From NCBI GenBank assembly GCA_016709765.1, contig JADJMD010000012.1, forward strand, positions 434,001-498,000: 64,000 nucleotides of DNA. The letters run 5' to 3'. Shown in pieces: positions 48,801-56,516 of this stretch (positions are counted from its first letter, which is position 1; the number at the start of each line of letters is the position of its first letter). The notes below the pieces were generated by a model. The model ran no database searches and was not told where the DNA came from. It saw nothing but the letters and a program-made list of their open reading frames with translations. Made by a program: the position numbers and the translations under genes. Origin of the DNA: Ignavibacteriales bacterium (GTDB lineage: Bacteria; Bacteroidota; Ignavibacteria; Ignavibacteriales; Ignavibacteriaceae).

Positions 48801-49825
48801 TCAATTTTTCTACTAATTAAGTTAGCCTTTTCATCTTGAATTGGGAGGTTAAGATTTGCATCCCAGAATTCAAAATCAGATGCGGTTACATCTTTGTATT
48901 GATGAGTTATACCGTGCATTACAATAGTTCCACCATTTATTTCAGCATAGCGCAATGCATCTGCCATATCTGGTTTCTCAGAAAGACTAATACGGATTCC
49001 TTCTATTGGATCAACATAAAATGGCACAACACCAATTAAAAATGGGATGCCTCTTTCAGATAAGTAGTCAGTAATATCTCTTATTTTATCCGGGTCATCT
49101 AATGGTGTAACATCTTCAATTCTTACAATCGCCGTATGAGATTCTTCGTGTTGTTCATTTAAAATTTCGTGAAGATAATCGGCAAACAGTAAATAGCGGT
49201 CTGTAGAATTTGCATAAGCAAATGGCGAGTCTGCAATGTAAACCAAATTATTAGATTTAACTATGTATGGAACTTCATGTTTCTTTTTTGATGATATAGC
49301 AGTTGCAATGATTTCAACTTTATTGTAGTCAGATATTTCGATCATATTAATATTTCCTTCACCTTTAGTAAAGGATTTATTGTTTGATTTTACTAAATCA
49401 AACATACTGGCTGTGTCAAGTTTTGTTACTTTAAACCCAAATAAATCTAATGTATTAATTTTGTTGGAAAATTCGATGAATCCGGTATTAATCCAGGTAG
49501 TTGGTTTATTTGTTTTTACAATATCATTTAGAAAAGTAATAGGAACCGAATTATTTAGATAGAATCCTATATAAAAAATATAATCATAGTTATTTATCGA
49601 AGATGATTTATATTCATCAACTCCTATTACGTCCGTTATTGTGTTAAAATGTCCGAGCAGTTGAGCCAATTGTCTTCCATCCCCCATAGCTAAGTTGGTT
49701 AATTCAGAAGTCCCTTGCACAACAACTAACACTCCTTTTTGCTTATAATTATTTTCTCCAAAAATTTGGAGTGATAAAAATGAAATAAGAAGTATTAAAA
49801 AATATATTTTAGAAATTATTTTCAT
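45869..49825 (-). CDS. Multidomain periplasmic DUF2334 deacetylase-like / glycosidase-like protein
   Basis: 1318 residues. Signal peptide 1-23; one C-terminal membrane helix (about 1283-1304) with a basic tail. Order: alpha/beta N-domain (about 28-230), DUF2334 polysaccharide-deacetylase-like domain (about 232-490) with Asp238 in IEDVTP and His304/His308 in MHGITH, matching the Asp-His-His metal set; a GATase-like domain (about 580-770); a TIM-barrel glycosidase-like domain (about 775-1100, HANGILVYAWLEPP, DWDGVNLAELYFEAG with Asp899 and Glu905); and a C-terminal beta-sandwich. The pairing of deacetylase and hydrolase resembles PgaB and PelA. Likely to trim or deacetylate the nascent polymer in the periplasm. 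Overlaps wecB by 17 bases and the synthase by four. Confidence 0.85.
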   Translation of the reverse strand: MKIISKIYFLILLISFLSLQIFGENNYKQKGVLVVVQGTSELTNLAMGDGRQLAQLLGHFNTITDVIGVDEYKSSSINNYDYIFYIGFYLNNSVPITFLNDIVKTNKPTTWINTGFIEFSNKINTLDLFGFKVTKLDTASMFDLVKSNNKSFTKGEGNINMIEISDYNKVEIIATAISSKKKHEVPYIVKSNNLVYIADSPFAYANSTDRYLLFADYLHEILNEQHEESHTAIVRIEDVTPLDDPDKIRDITDYLSERGIPFLIGVVPFYVDPIEGIRISLSEKPDMADALRYAEINGGTIVMHGITHQYKDVTASDFEFWDANLNLPIQDEKANLISRKIEMGLSEYSKNGLHPLLWETPHYTASNIFYETISNYFSSAIEQRLSIENPDYCQFFPYIIYKDLYGQKIYPENLGYIPLNLDPKEVKKSVVEILSGAKANLNVRDGFASFFFHSFLDIDILKELIDEIEKMGYTFLNLKDEINSVKSKKQILLSGTQNYSLIVDDQYVTETYFDQDGKIKEKKIADKRTIGTISKKINLKPGEYYNAELTEFLKSEPGFLENLFQNVSNKYDEIFDINENWNEPRVVILWNHFAKGAAYNDQASLASVFQSVNLIVDTIFSNQHIDLGNYNLLIVPYTAVESLKPTDYNIITNFVKSGGNVITDTKNYLSEELGIKYTSTQIKVVGIRDNNFHEEKIVWSDQELVNKFETNDVEEVFCFDQATEFPMVIGKKYGDGKVIYISSKFDPHSQLGYSHYPYLLEYVRQYFHLKPTIKKNNLEVYFDPGFRSKISIEKLVKQWVKQGIRIIHAAGWHQYPKYTYDYKTLIKLAHANGILVYAWLEPPQVSQKFWADHPEWREKNYLGEDVRPSWRYPVALTDAQCVNNMKNEFVKFLENYDWDGVNLAELYFEAGLGFESPTLFTPMHSSAQKEVKEKYGIDLPKIFDTTSKYYWENNSQVRKSVIDYRVKKLNQVYEILLNSFQEIANRKKGFQIIVTAMDSYGSPELREYIADDMDNILKLQKKYNFILQVEDPQHLWSTNPNRYFDIGKLYLEKISDKSKLMLDLNILKFRNENDIIQFPTLTQTGTESFHMVRSASLGAPRLTIYSESSVNPQDLYYMPYALASEVKYKVVKDGIEYYSPTSFTLELPKRVTSISLNNNTISPGRNNSFIIPAGINLVKFNTSDDQFNPTELQTKILSFSGNLLSIKYGYQDLLFTYESDTRTIISLNRVPTEVTVDGKNYKFKIMEGEDCFSIFLPVGTHNVDLTVGDAFSKGVNLTSFWSSTSIALFGTFSIVLLLIMYLSVKYLNHKYRLQEIKQ

Positions 49826-51023
49826 ATTCCAAATTCTCTGTTAGCAAGATATGATTTGAGTTTTCTTTTATCGCCAGCGGATCAAATTCAACAACTGGAA
49901 TGTTAGAAATCTGGAAATAATTCTTAATTATCTGTATTGTTCGTTTTGATGACAAACCATCTCCATATGGGTTTACAGCAGAAGCCATTTTAATATATTC
50001 GTCCTCATTATTAAGTAAGTTATCGGCAGTAGTAAAAATAGTGTGCTCATCTAATCCAACAAGTTTAACTGTACCGTATTCTACTGCTTCAGGTCTTTCT
50101 GTAACTTCTCTTAAAACAAGTATAGGAATTCCAAAATGAGGACCTTCTTCTTGAACGCCACCAGAGTCTGTTAAAATTAAATATGACTTAGACATCAGAT
50201 TTACAAAATCCAGATAATCCAGCGGGCTTATTAAAAAAATATTTGAGATGTTATCTAAAATTGAATGAACAACTTCTTGAACTTTAGGATTAAGATGTAT
50301 AGGAAATATGAAATTATATTCTTTGTAGCATAGAGCAAGCTTTTTTATCGCATTGCACGCGCTTTTCATTGGCTCACCCAAATTTTCTCGGCGATGCATA
50401 GTTACAAGTATGATTTTTTTCTCTTGGTCAATGATCTGATTTAAGGAATCTGACGAAAAGATATAATCTTTTTTAACCGAATAACTTAATGCATCAATAA
50501 CAGTATTTCCCGTAACAAAAATATTTTCAGAATTAACATTTTCTGTAATTAGTGCTTCTTTAGCCGTATGTGTTGGTGCAAAATGAAGATCGGTTATTGT
50601 GCTTGTCAATCTTCGGTTTATCTCTTCCGGAAAAGGATTGTTTTTATCATTTGTTCTTAAACCCGCCTCAATGTGTCCAACAGGTATTTGTCTATAAAAT
50701 GCTGCTAAACTTCCAACAAACGTCGTTGTCGTATCTCCTTGCACTAAAACCAAGTCAGGTTTTTCCTTTTCAAAAATTAAATCAAGTTCTTCAATAGTGT
50801 TTTTTGTAATCGTGGCAAGTGTTTGCGAAGGCTTCATTATGTTTAAATCATAATCAGGTTTTATATTAAATACATCCAAAACCTGATCAAGCATTTGACG
50901 ATGTTGAGCTGTTGCAATAGTTATTATTTCGAAGTGTTCAGTTTGTTGTTCCAACTCTTTAATTATTGGAGCCATTTTAATTGTGTCTGGCCTGGTCCCA
51001 AAAATTACTGCAATCTTTTTCAT
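49809..51023 (-). CDS. wecB: UDP-N-acetylglucosamine 2-epimerase (non-hydrolysing)
   Basis: 404 residues. Interconverts UDP-GlcNAc and UDP-ManNAc in the cytoplasm. GT-B fold with N-terminal GTRPDTIKMAP and the catalytic set QGDTTTTFVG (Asp), GHIEAGLRT (Glu), PEEINRRL (Glu) and MHRRENLG (His); the UDP site LTDSGGVQEEG is intact. The tail is about 25 residues longer than the E. coli enzyme. It is the first gene of the leftward five-gene operon, and its 3' end overlaps the next gene by 17 bases. Supplying UDP-ManNAc to the synthase is the natural inference; it could also serve another glycan. Confidence 0.95.
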   Translation of the reverse strand: MKKIAVIFGTRPDTIKMAPIIKELEQQTEHFEIITIATAQHRQMLDQVLDVFNIKPDYDLNIMKPSQTLATITKNTIEELDLIFEKEKPDLVLVQGDTTTTFVGSLAAFYRQIPVGHIEAGLRTNDKNNPFPEEINRRLTSTITDLHFAPTHTAKEALITENVNSENIFVTGNTVIDALSYSVKKDYIFSSDSLNQIIDQEKKIILVTMHRRENLGEPMKSACNAIKKLALCYKEYNFIFPIHLNPKVQEVVHSILDNISNIFLISPLDYLDFVNLMSKSYLILTDSGGVQEEGPHFGIPILVLREVTERPEAVEYGTVKLVGLDEHTIFTTADNLLNNEDEYIKMASAVNPYGDGLSSKRTIQIIKNYFQISNIPVVEFDPLAIKENSNHILLTENLEYENNF

Positions 51024-51558
51024 CTAATATTCCTAAAAGTAATCTCAGTTTTTAGTTTTATGTTTGAAATGCAACGTTGAATATTCAGAAACAATTTTGC
51101 ATTCTAATTGAATAAACAAATTATTCGGTCTTACATCATAAATTTTCAAGCCAGAAATTTTTATAAGAGAATAGTTTTCTTTAGTGCATTATTGAGGGTT
51201 TTTAAAAGAAGAATCGACAAGCTAGTATTCCATTTCGTCGAAGAATTCAACAATTTGGTCGAACTTTATATTTATAAATTTCTGTTTATGAGCAAATTGT
51301 CATTAAGATTTTTATAAAGAAATCACACCCATTAAACTATTTGTCGCCGAATCCCCAACATAAAAATAATTCAAGATAGCAAATCCGTAAACACGGCTTA
51401 CCTTACTTTGAAAAAGTTTATTTTTCGGGTAAATCAGTATTATTTAACAATGGGATTCATTCTAAATACTTAATTTTTATTGACTTTCTTAGCCTTTACC
51501 CGTAAGTTTGACAGCTATTTTTTTAAAGACCCTTTTATTTACTAAAAATTATTAAAGC
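51024..51558. other. Divergent intergenic region wecB / secD
   Basis: 535 bases between divergent operons. Apart from a good secD promoter (listed separately) I see no hairpin, repeat or convincing gene. A 69-codon frame on the plus strand (51108-51317) has no ribosome site and no recognisable features. The leftward promoter for the five-gene polysaccharide operon must lie here but was not identified. Confidence 0.6.
51480..51510 (+). promoter_or_regulatory. Bacteroidetes-type promoter for secD-secF
   Basis: TTG (51480-51482), 20 bases, then TAAGTTTG (51503-51510). This matches the Bacteroidetes sigma consensus of an upstream TTG and a TAnnTTTG -7 element at normal spacing. It lies 48 bases upstream of the secD ATG. 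Confidence 0.65.
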
Positions 51559-53496
51559 ATGAAAGAATACAGATTTAAGATCATTCTCATTCTAGCATTT
51601 ATCGCTCTAAGTGCATATCTGCTATATCCTACTTTTCAGGATTATCAAAACAACAAAGCATTAACGGCAACTCTTAATTCCACAAGGGAAAAGGTTCGAA
51701 AACTTAATCCGGAGCTATCAAAAGATCAGGTTGAAAAGTTGGTTACTCTTGTTGAAGACAGCATTAAAATAGCTGATCCTTCAATACTTGAGGCAAGAAA
51801 AAAGAGAGTTAAACTTGGCTTGGATCTTCAAGGTGGTATGCGTGTTGTGTTAGAAGTTAACACCGGAAAATTATTAGAAAAAATCGCTAATAATCCGGAT
51901 GATGTTTTCAAAAAAGTATTAGCCGAAGCTCAAGCAGAAGCATTAAAAACTGATGAATCTGTTGTTGATATTATAGGCAGAAAATTTAAAGATCGAAATG
52001 TTAGATTGAGCCGATACTACGGTACTATCAGACAAGATGATGCTGAAATAATGGATGAATTAAAAAAATCAGCAGAAGATGCAGTTAATCGCGCGATGGA
52101 AATTATCAGAAACAGAGTTGATCAATACGGCGTTTCTGAACCTTCCATATCCAGACAGGGCAGCAGAAGAGTTATTGTTGAGTTACCGGGCGTTGCAAAG
52201 GAAGAAGAAGCAAAACAGCTTTTGCAGGGTACAGCTTTACTTGAGTTTAGATTAGTTAAAGATGCCGAACTTACTTTTCCTATTATGCAAAGAATTGATG
52301 ATGTTCTTGCAAAAAGAAATCAATCAGGTGTAAAAGATTCTCTAGGTAGTGAAATAGCTGCTTTGGATACAACTAAAAAGAGCAATGATACTACTGCAGC
52401 AACTGATACAACAAAACAATTAACCGAAGAAGAATTTAAAATTCAACATCCTTTCTTTTCGGTAGCAGTATTAAATCCACAAAGTCCGAATGCTGATGCA
52501 TATGTAAATAAGGATGATAGAAATAAAATTGAGTATTGGTTAAGCTTACCCGAAGTTCAAAAAGTAATTCCGGATAATGTAGAATTTGTTTTCCATTCAA
52601 AGCCATTTACTACACAGGATGGAAAAACTATTTTTCAAATGTATATGGTAAACAAGACACCGGAATTAACCGGTGGCGTTGTTACTGATGCGAATGCAAA
52701 TATAGATCCAAATACATCTTCGCCTATTGTTAATATGACTATGAACTCTGAAGGTGCTACTGATTGGGCAAGGATAACTGGCGCAAATATTGGGAAACGA
52801 ATTGCGATTATGCTTGATGGTGTTGTTTTTACTGCACCCAATGTAAAAGGCAAAATCCCCGGTGGACGTTCGCAGATCGAAGGTTCAGAAAGTATGGAAG
52901 AAGCTAAACTGCTTGAGATTGTTCTTAAAGCCGGCGCACTTCCTGCTCCTGTTGATGCTATTGAAGAAAGAATTGTTGGTCCCTCATTGGGTCAGGATTC
53001 TATATCAAGTGGATTTAGTTCTGCAATGATAGGTTACATTGCGGTTGGTCTATTTATGATATTCTATTACAGACAGGCTGGTACAGTAGCAGCGCTTACC
53101 CTTGTACTTGTAATTCTTTTTATACTTGGTATCCTGGCTGGGTTTAGTGCTACATTAACACTACCTGGCATTGCTGGTATCGTTCTTACAATTGGTATGG
53201 CCGTGGATGCCAATGTTCTTATCTTTGAAAGAATAAGAGAAGAAATGGCAACCGGTAAAACGATGAAAGCATCAATCGATAGCGGTTTTTCAAGAGCCTA
53301 TTCAGCTATTATCGATTCAAACATTACTACGTTTTTTACTGGTATCATTCTCTATCAGTTCGGTACCGGTCCTGTTCAAGGTTTTGCGCTAACATTAATG
53401 ATCGGTATCGCAGCTTCTTTATTTGGTGCTCTTGTTATTTCAAGACTTGTATTAGATATCCTCGTTTCCAGAGGCGTTAAAATCAGCGTAGGTTAA
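51559..53496 (+). CDS. secD: Protein translocase subunit SecD
   Basis: 645-residue inner-membrane accessory of the Sec translocon. One N-terminal helix (7-25), then the P1 periplasmic region opening with GLDLQGGMRVVLEV (about 93-106), a low-complexity Asp/Thr-rich insert near 270-295 (DTTKKSNDTTAATDTTKQ), the base region, and five C-terminal helices (about 490-640) with the conserved GMAVDANVLIFERIREE. Uses proton motive force to help release and pull exported proteins. secF follows after 27 bases. In many Bacteroidota secD and secF are fused; here they are separate. Confidence 0.96.
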   Translation: MKEYRFKIILILAFIALSAYLLYPTFQDYQNNKALTATLNSTREKVRKLNPELSKDQVEKLVTLVEDSIKIADPSILEARKKRVKLGLDLQGGMRVVLEVNTGKLLEKIANNPDDVFKKVLAEAQAEALKTDESVVDIIGRKFKDRNVRLSRYYGTIRQDDAEIMDELKKSAEDAVNRAMEIIRNRVDQYGVSEPSISRQGSRRVIVELPGVAKEEEAKQLLQGTALLEFRLVKDAELTFPIMQRIDDVLAKRNQSGVKDSLGSEIAALDTTKKSNDTTAATDTTKQLTEEEFKIQHPFFSVAVLNPQSPNADAYVNKDDRNKIEYWLSLPEVQKVIPDNVEFVFHSKPFTTQDGKTIFQMYMVNKTPELTGGVVTDANANIDPNTSSPIVNMTMNSEGATDWARITGANIGKRIAIMLDGVVFTAPNVKGKIPGGRSQIEGSESMEEAKLLEIVLKAGALPAPVDAIEERIVGPSLGQDSISSGFSSAMIGYIAVGLFMIFYYRQAGTVAALTLVLVILFILGILAGFSATLTLPGIAGIVLTIGMAVDANVLIFERIREEMATGKTMKASIDSGFSRAYSAIIDSNITTFFTGIILYQFGTGPVQGFALTLMIGIAASLFGALVISRLVLDILVSRGVKISVG

Positions 53497-53523
53497 AATT
53501 TTTATTTAGGAGTTAATTTATAA

Positions 53524-54666
53524 ATGCGAGTATTTCATAATTTAAATGTTGATTTTTTAGGGAAGAGAAAATTTTTCTATATATTTTCTCTTACTTTATT
53601 TTTAATAGGATTATTAAGTGTAATCTTTAAAGGATTAAGCTTTGGTATTGATTTTAAGGGCGGATCCGAAATTGTTCTTCAGTTTGAAAAACAAATTGAT
53701 ATAGCGGAAGTAAGAAAAGATATTGAAAATATTGGTCTTGGGAATGTTGAAGTTAGAACATTTGGTGGCGAAACCGGGGCCCTAATTAGAACAGAACTTC
53801 AGCAACTGCCTGAAAATGTTTATCCAAATGTTGTCAAAGGCATTGAGGATGAAATTAAGAAAATTATACCAAACGTTGGCTTTAACATTGTTGAAAAAAC
53901 AGCTACTTCAATTACATATTCTTTTCCCAATGCGGAAACAACAAACTTAATTTCAGAAAAACTTTTTGAGGTAGGATTTCAGTCTGCCAAAGTTTCTGAA
54001 GAACCGGATAACAAACAAATTGATGTAAGTGTTGGTATAGCAGATTGGATTAAAGAAAACCTTAGAGAAAAAATCAAAGGTAATTCTTTTAATGTAGTTA
54101 AAGAAGATCGAGTCGGCCCCAAAATAGGTGATGAGTTAAAAAGAGATGCCGTTATTGCTGTATTTTTATCATTAGTAGTTATTCTTATTTACTTAGGATT
54201 TAGATTTAAATTTGTTTTTGCTATCGGTGCTGTTGCTGCACTCTTTCACGATGTATTAATAACCCTTGGATTATATTCGGCTTTATACGGTGTTATTCCT
54301 GGTTTAAATTTAGATATTGATTTATCAGTTGTTGCCGCTTTTCTTACACTTGTAGGTTACTCAATCAATGACACAGTAATTGTGTTTGATCGTGTTAGAG
54401 AGAATATGAAAATTCATAAAACCTTGCCGTTGATGGAGGTGATTAATAAAAGTATTAATCAAACAATGAGCAGAACAATTATTACTGCTTTTACTACATT
54501 AATAACTGTACTTATTCTTATGCTATTAGGCGGAGATGTATTAAGAGCATTTGCATTTACTCTTTTCTTCGGTATCATCATTGGTACATATTCATCAATC
54601 TTTGTGGCAAGTGCATTCGTACTTGAGTATGCAGAAAGAACAAAGAAAAAAGTTCAGTTTTCTTAA
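53524..54666 (+). CDS. secF: Protein translocase subunit SecF
   Basis: 380-residue partner of SecD. First helix about 20-40, then GLSFGIDFKGGSEIVLQF, a periplasmic domain (about 60-210), and five helices from about 217. The RND-type motif VGYSINDTVIVFDRVREN is intact. It is longer than typical SecF (about 300-320) because of an enlarged periplasmic loop. Ribosome site AGGAG lies 12 bases upstream of the ATG. A terminator follows. Confidence 0.95.
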   Translation: MRVFHNLNVDFLGKRKFFYIFSLTLFLIGLLSVIFKGLSFGIDFKGGSEIVLQFEKQIDIAEVRKDIENIGLGNVEVRTFGGETGALIRTELQQLPENVYPNVVKGIEDEIKKIIPNVGFNIVEKTATSITYSFPNAETTNLISEKLFEVGFQSAKVSEEPDNKQIDVSVGIADWIKENLREKIKGNSFNVVKEDRVGPKIGDELKRDAVIAVFLSLVVILIYLGFRFKFVFAIGAVAALFHDVLITLGLYSALYGVIPGLNLDIDLSVVAAFLTLVGYSINDTVIVFDRVRENMKIHKTLPLMEVINKSINQTMSRTIITAFTTLITVLILMLLGGDVLRAFAFTLFFGIIIGTYSSIFVASAFVLEYAERTKKKVQFS

Positions 54667-54689
54667 ACACAAAATATTTTAGAAAAATT

Positions 54690-54722
54690 AAAGCCGGTGG
54701 AGAAATTCATCGGCTTTTTTGT
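54690..54722 (+). terminator. Rho-independent terminator of secD-secF
   Basis: Stem AAAGCCGGTG / CATCGGCTTT with an 8-base loop and one G-T pair, followed by TTTTGTTTT. It begins 24 bases after the secF stop. Confidence 0.88.
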
Positions 54723-54765
54723 TTTAATTTTTTAAAAAAAAGAATGGCTCCCAGATTGGATATAC

Positions 54766-55068
54766 TTACCTCAATTGGATTTTAAAAACTCTAACTTCAT
54801 CTCCTAAGCAAAGAGAATCTTCAATCGCCCAGTCAAGTTTAACGTAAATTGGAAAGATAGGATTTTCTCTTATTATATTGCTTCCTGCTGGTAGTAATCT
54901 AAAACGATAAGTGGAACTATTGATATCAATGAAATACCCACCACAGCAAAGATATTCCCATGAATCAACGCCTGTGATTATTCCGTTACTCATAACATCA
55001 TTTTCATCTTCTGAGCAAGCTAAAAAAATCAACAAAATCATTACACAAACAAATATTATCTTTTTCAT
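54766..55068 (-). CDS. Small lipoprotein of unknown function
   Basis: 100 residues from the ATG at 55068, which is preceded by GGTGATG and begins a lipoprotein signal (MKKIIFVCVMILLIFLACSE) with Cys18 as lipidation site. The frame stays open ten codons further upstream (to 55098), but that start would put ten polar residues before the signal. The mature part has a Cys-Cys pair (YLCCGGYF) and a short beta-rich tail. No family recognised. It stands alone, convergent with secF. Confidence 0.75.
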   Translation of the reverse strand: MKKIIFVCVMILLIFLACSEDENDVMSNGIITGVDSWEYLCCGGYFIDINSSTYRFRLLPAGSNIIRENPIFPIYVKLDWAIEDSLCLGDEVRVFKIQLR

Positions 55069-55541
55069 ATCATCACCATTATTGTTAATGGCAAACATAT
55101 TAACCTGTAGATGAGATACAATGCATAAAAAAGTTTAATTATCTGGAAATTATAATTGAATGTGGGCAACAAGAATACGGTAATACTCTAAGTTTTTTTA
55201 TTGATTTGAAAAGATACTTTTAGGATAATGACCGGTATTTTGTATGAAAATCAAAATATTCTTTAACAAATGTTAATTATTACAATTATTATATATCGAT
55301 TAAAAATAAAGGTTAAGGTGTTATGATAAAATGACTCAACATTTTTAAGCAATAAATATGCCTATTTTTTAAGAATATTTAAGAATAGAATGAGAAATAT
55401 TAATTGGTACACTAATTTTAAAGACTGCCAACTTTCATTTGAGATAATACGCCAAATATTTAAAACGACCTTTTACTTGCTAATTATAGTTTGATGCCTT
55501 CTGCAATAAGGTTATGTTATATCTAGCATTTATGATTAAGA
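55069..55541. other. Intergenic region, no feature recognised
   Basis: About 470 A+T-rich bases between the divergent lipoprotein and STAS-like genes. It must hold both promoters. No hairpin, repeat, RNA gene or coding frame with a ribosome site was found, apart from the palindrome at its right end. Confidence 0.5.
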
Positions 55542-55558
55542 TAATCGCGACGTGATTA
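55542..55558. promoter_or_regulatory. 17-bp near-palindrome, possible operator
   Basis: TAATCGCGACGTGATTA: arms TAATC/GATTA around a CG-a-CG centre, with a single mismatched pair. It ends 25 bases before the ATG at 55584, the right place for a repressor site. No regulator is adjacent. Confidence 0.35.
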
Positions 55559-55573
55559 AATAATAAATTAGAT

Positions 55574-55577
55574 GAGG
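55574..55577 (+). promoter_or_regulatory. Ribosome site deciding the start at 55584
   Basis: GAGG six bases before the ATG at 55584. It overlaps the other in-frame ATG at 55572, so it favours the downstream start. Confidence 0.6.
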
Positions 55578-55583
55578 TTTGTA

Positions 55584-55955
55584 ATGAGCTACACAATTGA
55601 TTACGAGGAACAAAAAAAAATAGTCCACTTAAGGATTCAAGGAAGAGTAAACTTTAAAATTGTTCAACAATACTCAGCAGATGCAATAAAACTTGCACGG
55701 GATTACAATTGCAAAAAGTATTTAATTAATCATTCTAAAACTTTACCTGAAGCGGGAATATACAAGATACACACCGACGGAGACGCTTTAGAAAAGTTCG
55801 GATTTACTATTAGCGATAAGATAGCGATTGTAATCTCAAGTGGTAAGAATGATAGTCATTTTTTCGAAAAGGCAGATTCAAATGTTAAGTGGAGTAATTT
55901 TAAATATTTTAATACAGTTGAAAAAGCTATAAGTTGGCTGGAGGAGGATGAATAA
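55584..55955 (+). CDS. Small STAS/SpoIIAA-like fold protein
   Basis: 123 residues from the ATG at 55584. It begins with MSYTIDYEEQKKIVHLRIQG, followed by alternating helices and strands (CKKYLINHSKT, KIAIVISSG) and ends in YFNTVEKAISWLEEDE. This order resembles SpoIIAA-like (STAS-related) proteins, which share a final helix with AxxWL. No signal peptide. The conserved STAS phosphoacceptor serine motif is not obvious. A stand-alone gene, but in the same chromosomal neighbourhood as the partner-switching cluster. The fold call is tentative. Confidence 0.75.
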   Translation: MSYTIDYEEQKKIVHLRIQGRVNFKIVQQYSADAIKLARDYNCKKYLINHSKTLPEAGIYKIHTDGDALEKFGFTISDKIAIVISSGKNDSHFFEKADSNVKWSNFKYFNTVEKAISWLEEDE

Positions 55956-56139
55956 CATTTGGGAAAATTATGTTAATTCATTCCGATTTATAATTGTAAC
56001 TAACTCTTAGCATAAGGATGTTTAGCAATCAAGGGTTATAGAACTATCAAATCACAAGAAAGTTGAAAGTAGGATAGCGTTTCCAGGGAATATACTGTCC
56101 CCGGCTATTATTTGGAAAGTATAAGAATCTTTCCGCCAA

Positions 56140-56253
56140 CTATTGTTTTTTTTTGGGTTGCTTGGCTACCTGTGCTTTTGTCTTTTGTTCTTCTTTACTT
56201 TTCTTTTGTTTTTGATCCTTGTTCTTATCCTTTTTGCCGCCTTTGTCGCCCAT
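56140..56253 (-). CDS. Conserved-looking 37-residue lysine-rich protein
   Basis: Short gene starting ATG at 56253, TAG at 56140-56142. Residues begin MGDKGGKKDKNKDQKQKKSK and end AKQPKKKQ; about 16 of 37 are Lys. A strong GGAAGG ribosome site lies nine bases upstream. I recall very similar MGDKxxKKDK-type micro-proteins annotated as hypothetical in many Proteobacteria and Bacteroidota; this could not be checked. Strong charge suggests nucleic-acid or ribosome contact, but that is speculative. Confidence 0.75.
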   Translation of the reverse strand: MGDKGGKKDKNKDQKQKKSKEEQKTKAQVAKQPKKKQ

Positions 56254-56516
56254 TGCAATTATCCTTCCTGTTATTATTCAGACCTTATGTTAATGACTTA
56301 CGATTAAAATACAGATTAGTATAATAACGTACAATTAAGCCAAGGGGTGTTTCAAGTGGGTTTGTGCCAGGTGTAGAAAAGCTATAACCACATTTGATTT
56401 TATACCAATAATAGGATAAACTAACAAGGTAAAATAGTCTTTCACTCTTCATTCTTAGTTTGGCAATGAGTGGAGCTAAGGAAGCGAACAACAAATTAAC
56501 AATCCATTTCAATTTT

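Noticed and set aside
51108..51317. 69-codon frame upstream of secD (plus)
   Set aside because: No ribosome site, no family pattern, and it sits in A+T-rich promoter DNA.
56080..56103. Hairpin CCAGGGA/TCCCCGG between two small genes
   Set aside because: One mismatch in a 7-bp stem, no T-run on either strand, no second copy seen.
56285..56512. 75-codon frame directly after the 853-residue phosphatase gene (minus)
   Set aside because: It starts four bases past the phosphatase stop but has no ribosome site, an odd Tyr-rich composition and no recognisable family. A real gene cannot be excluded.
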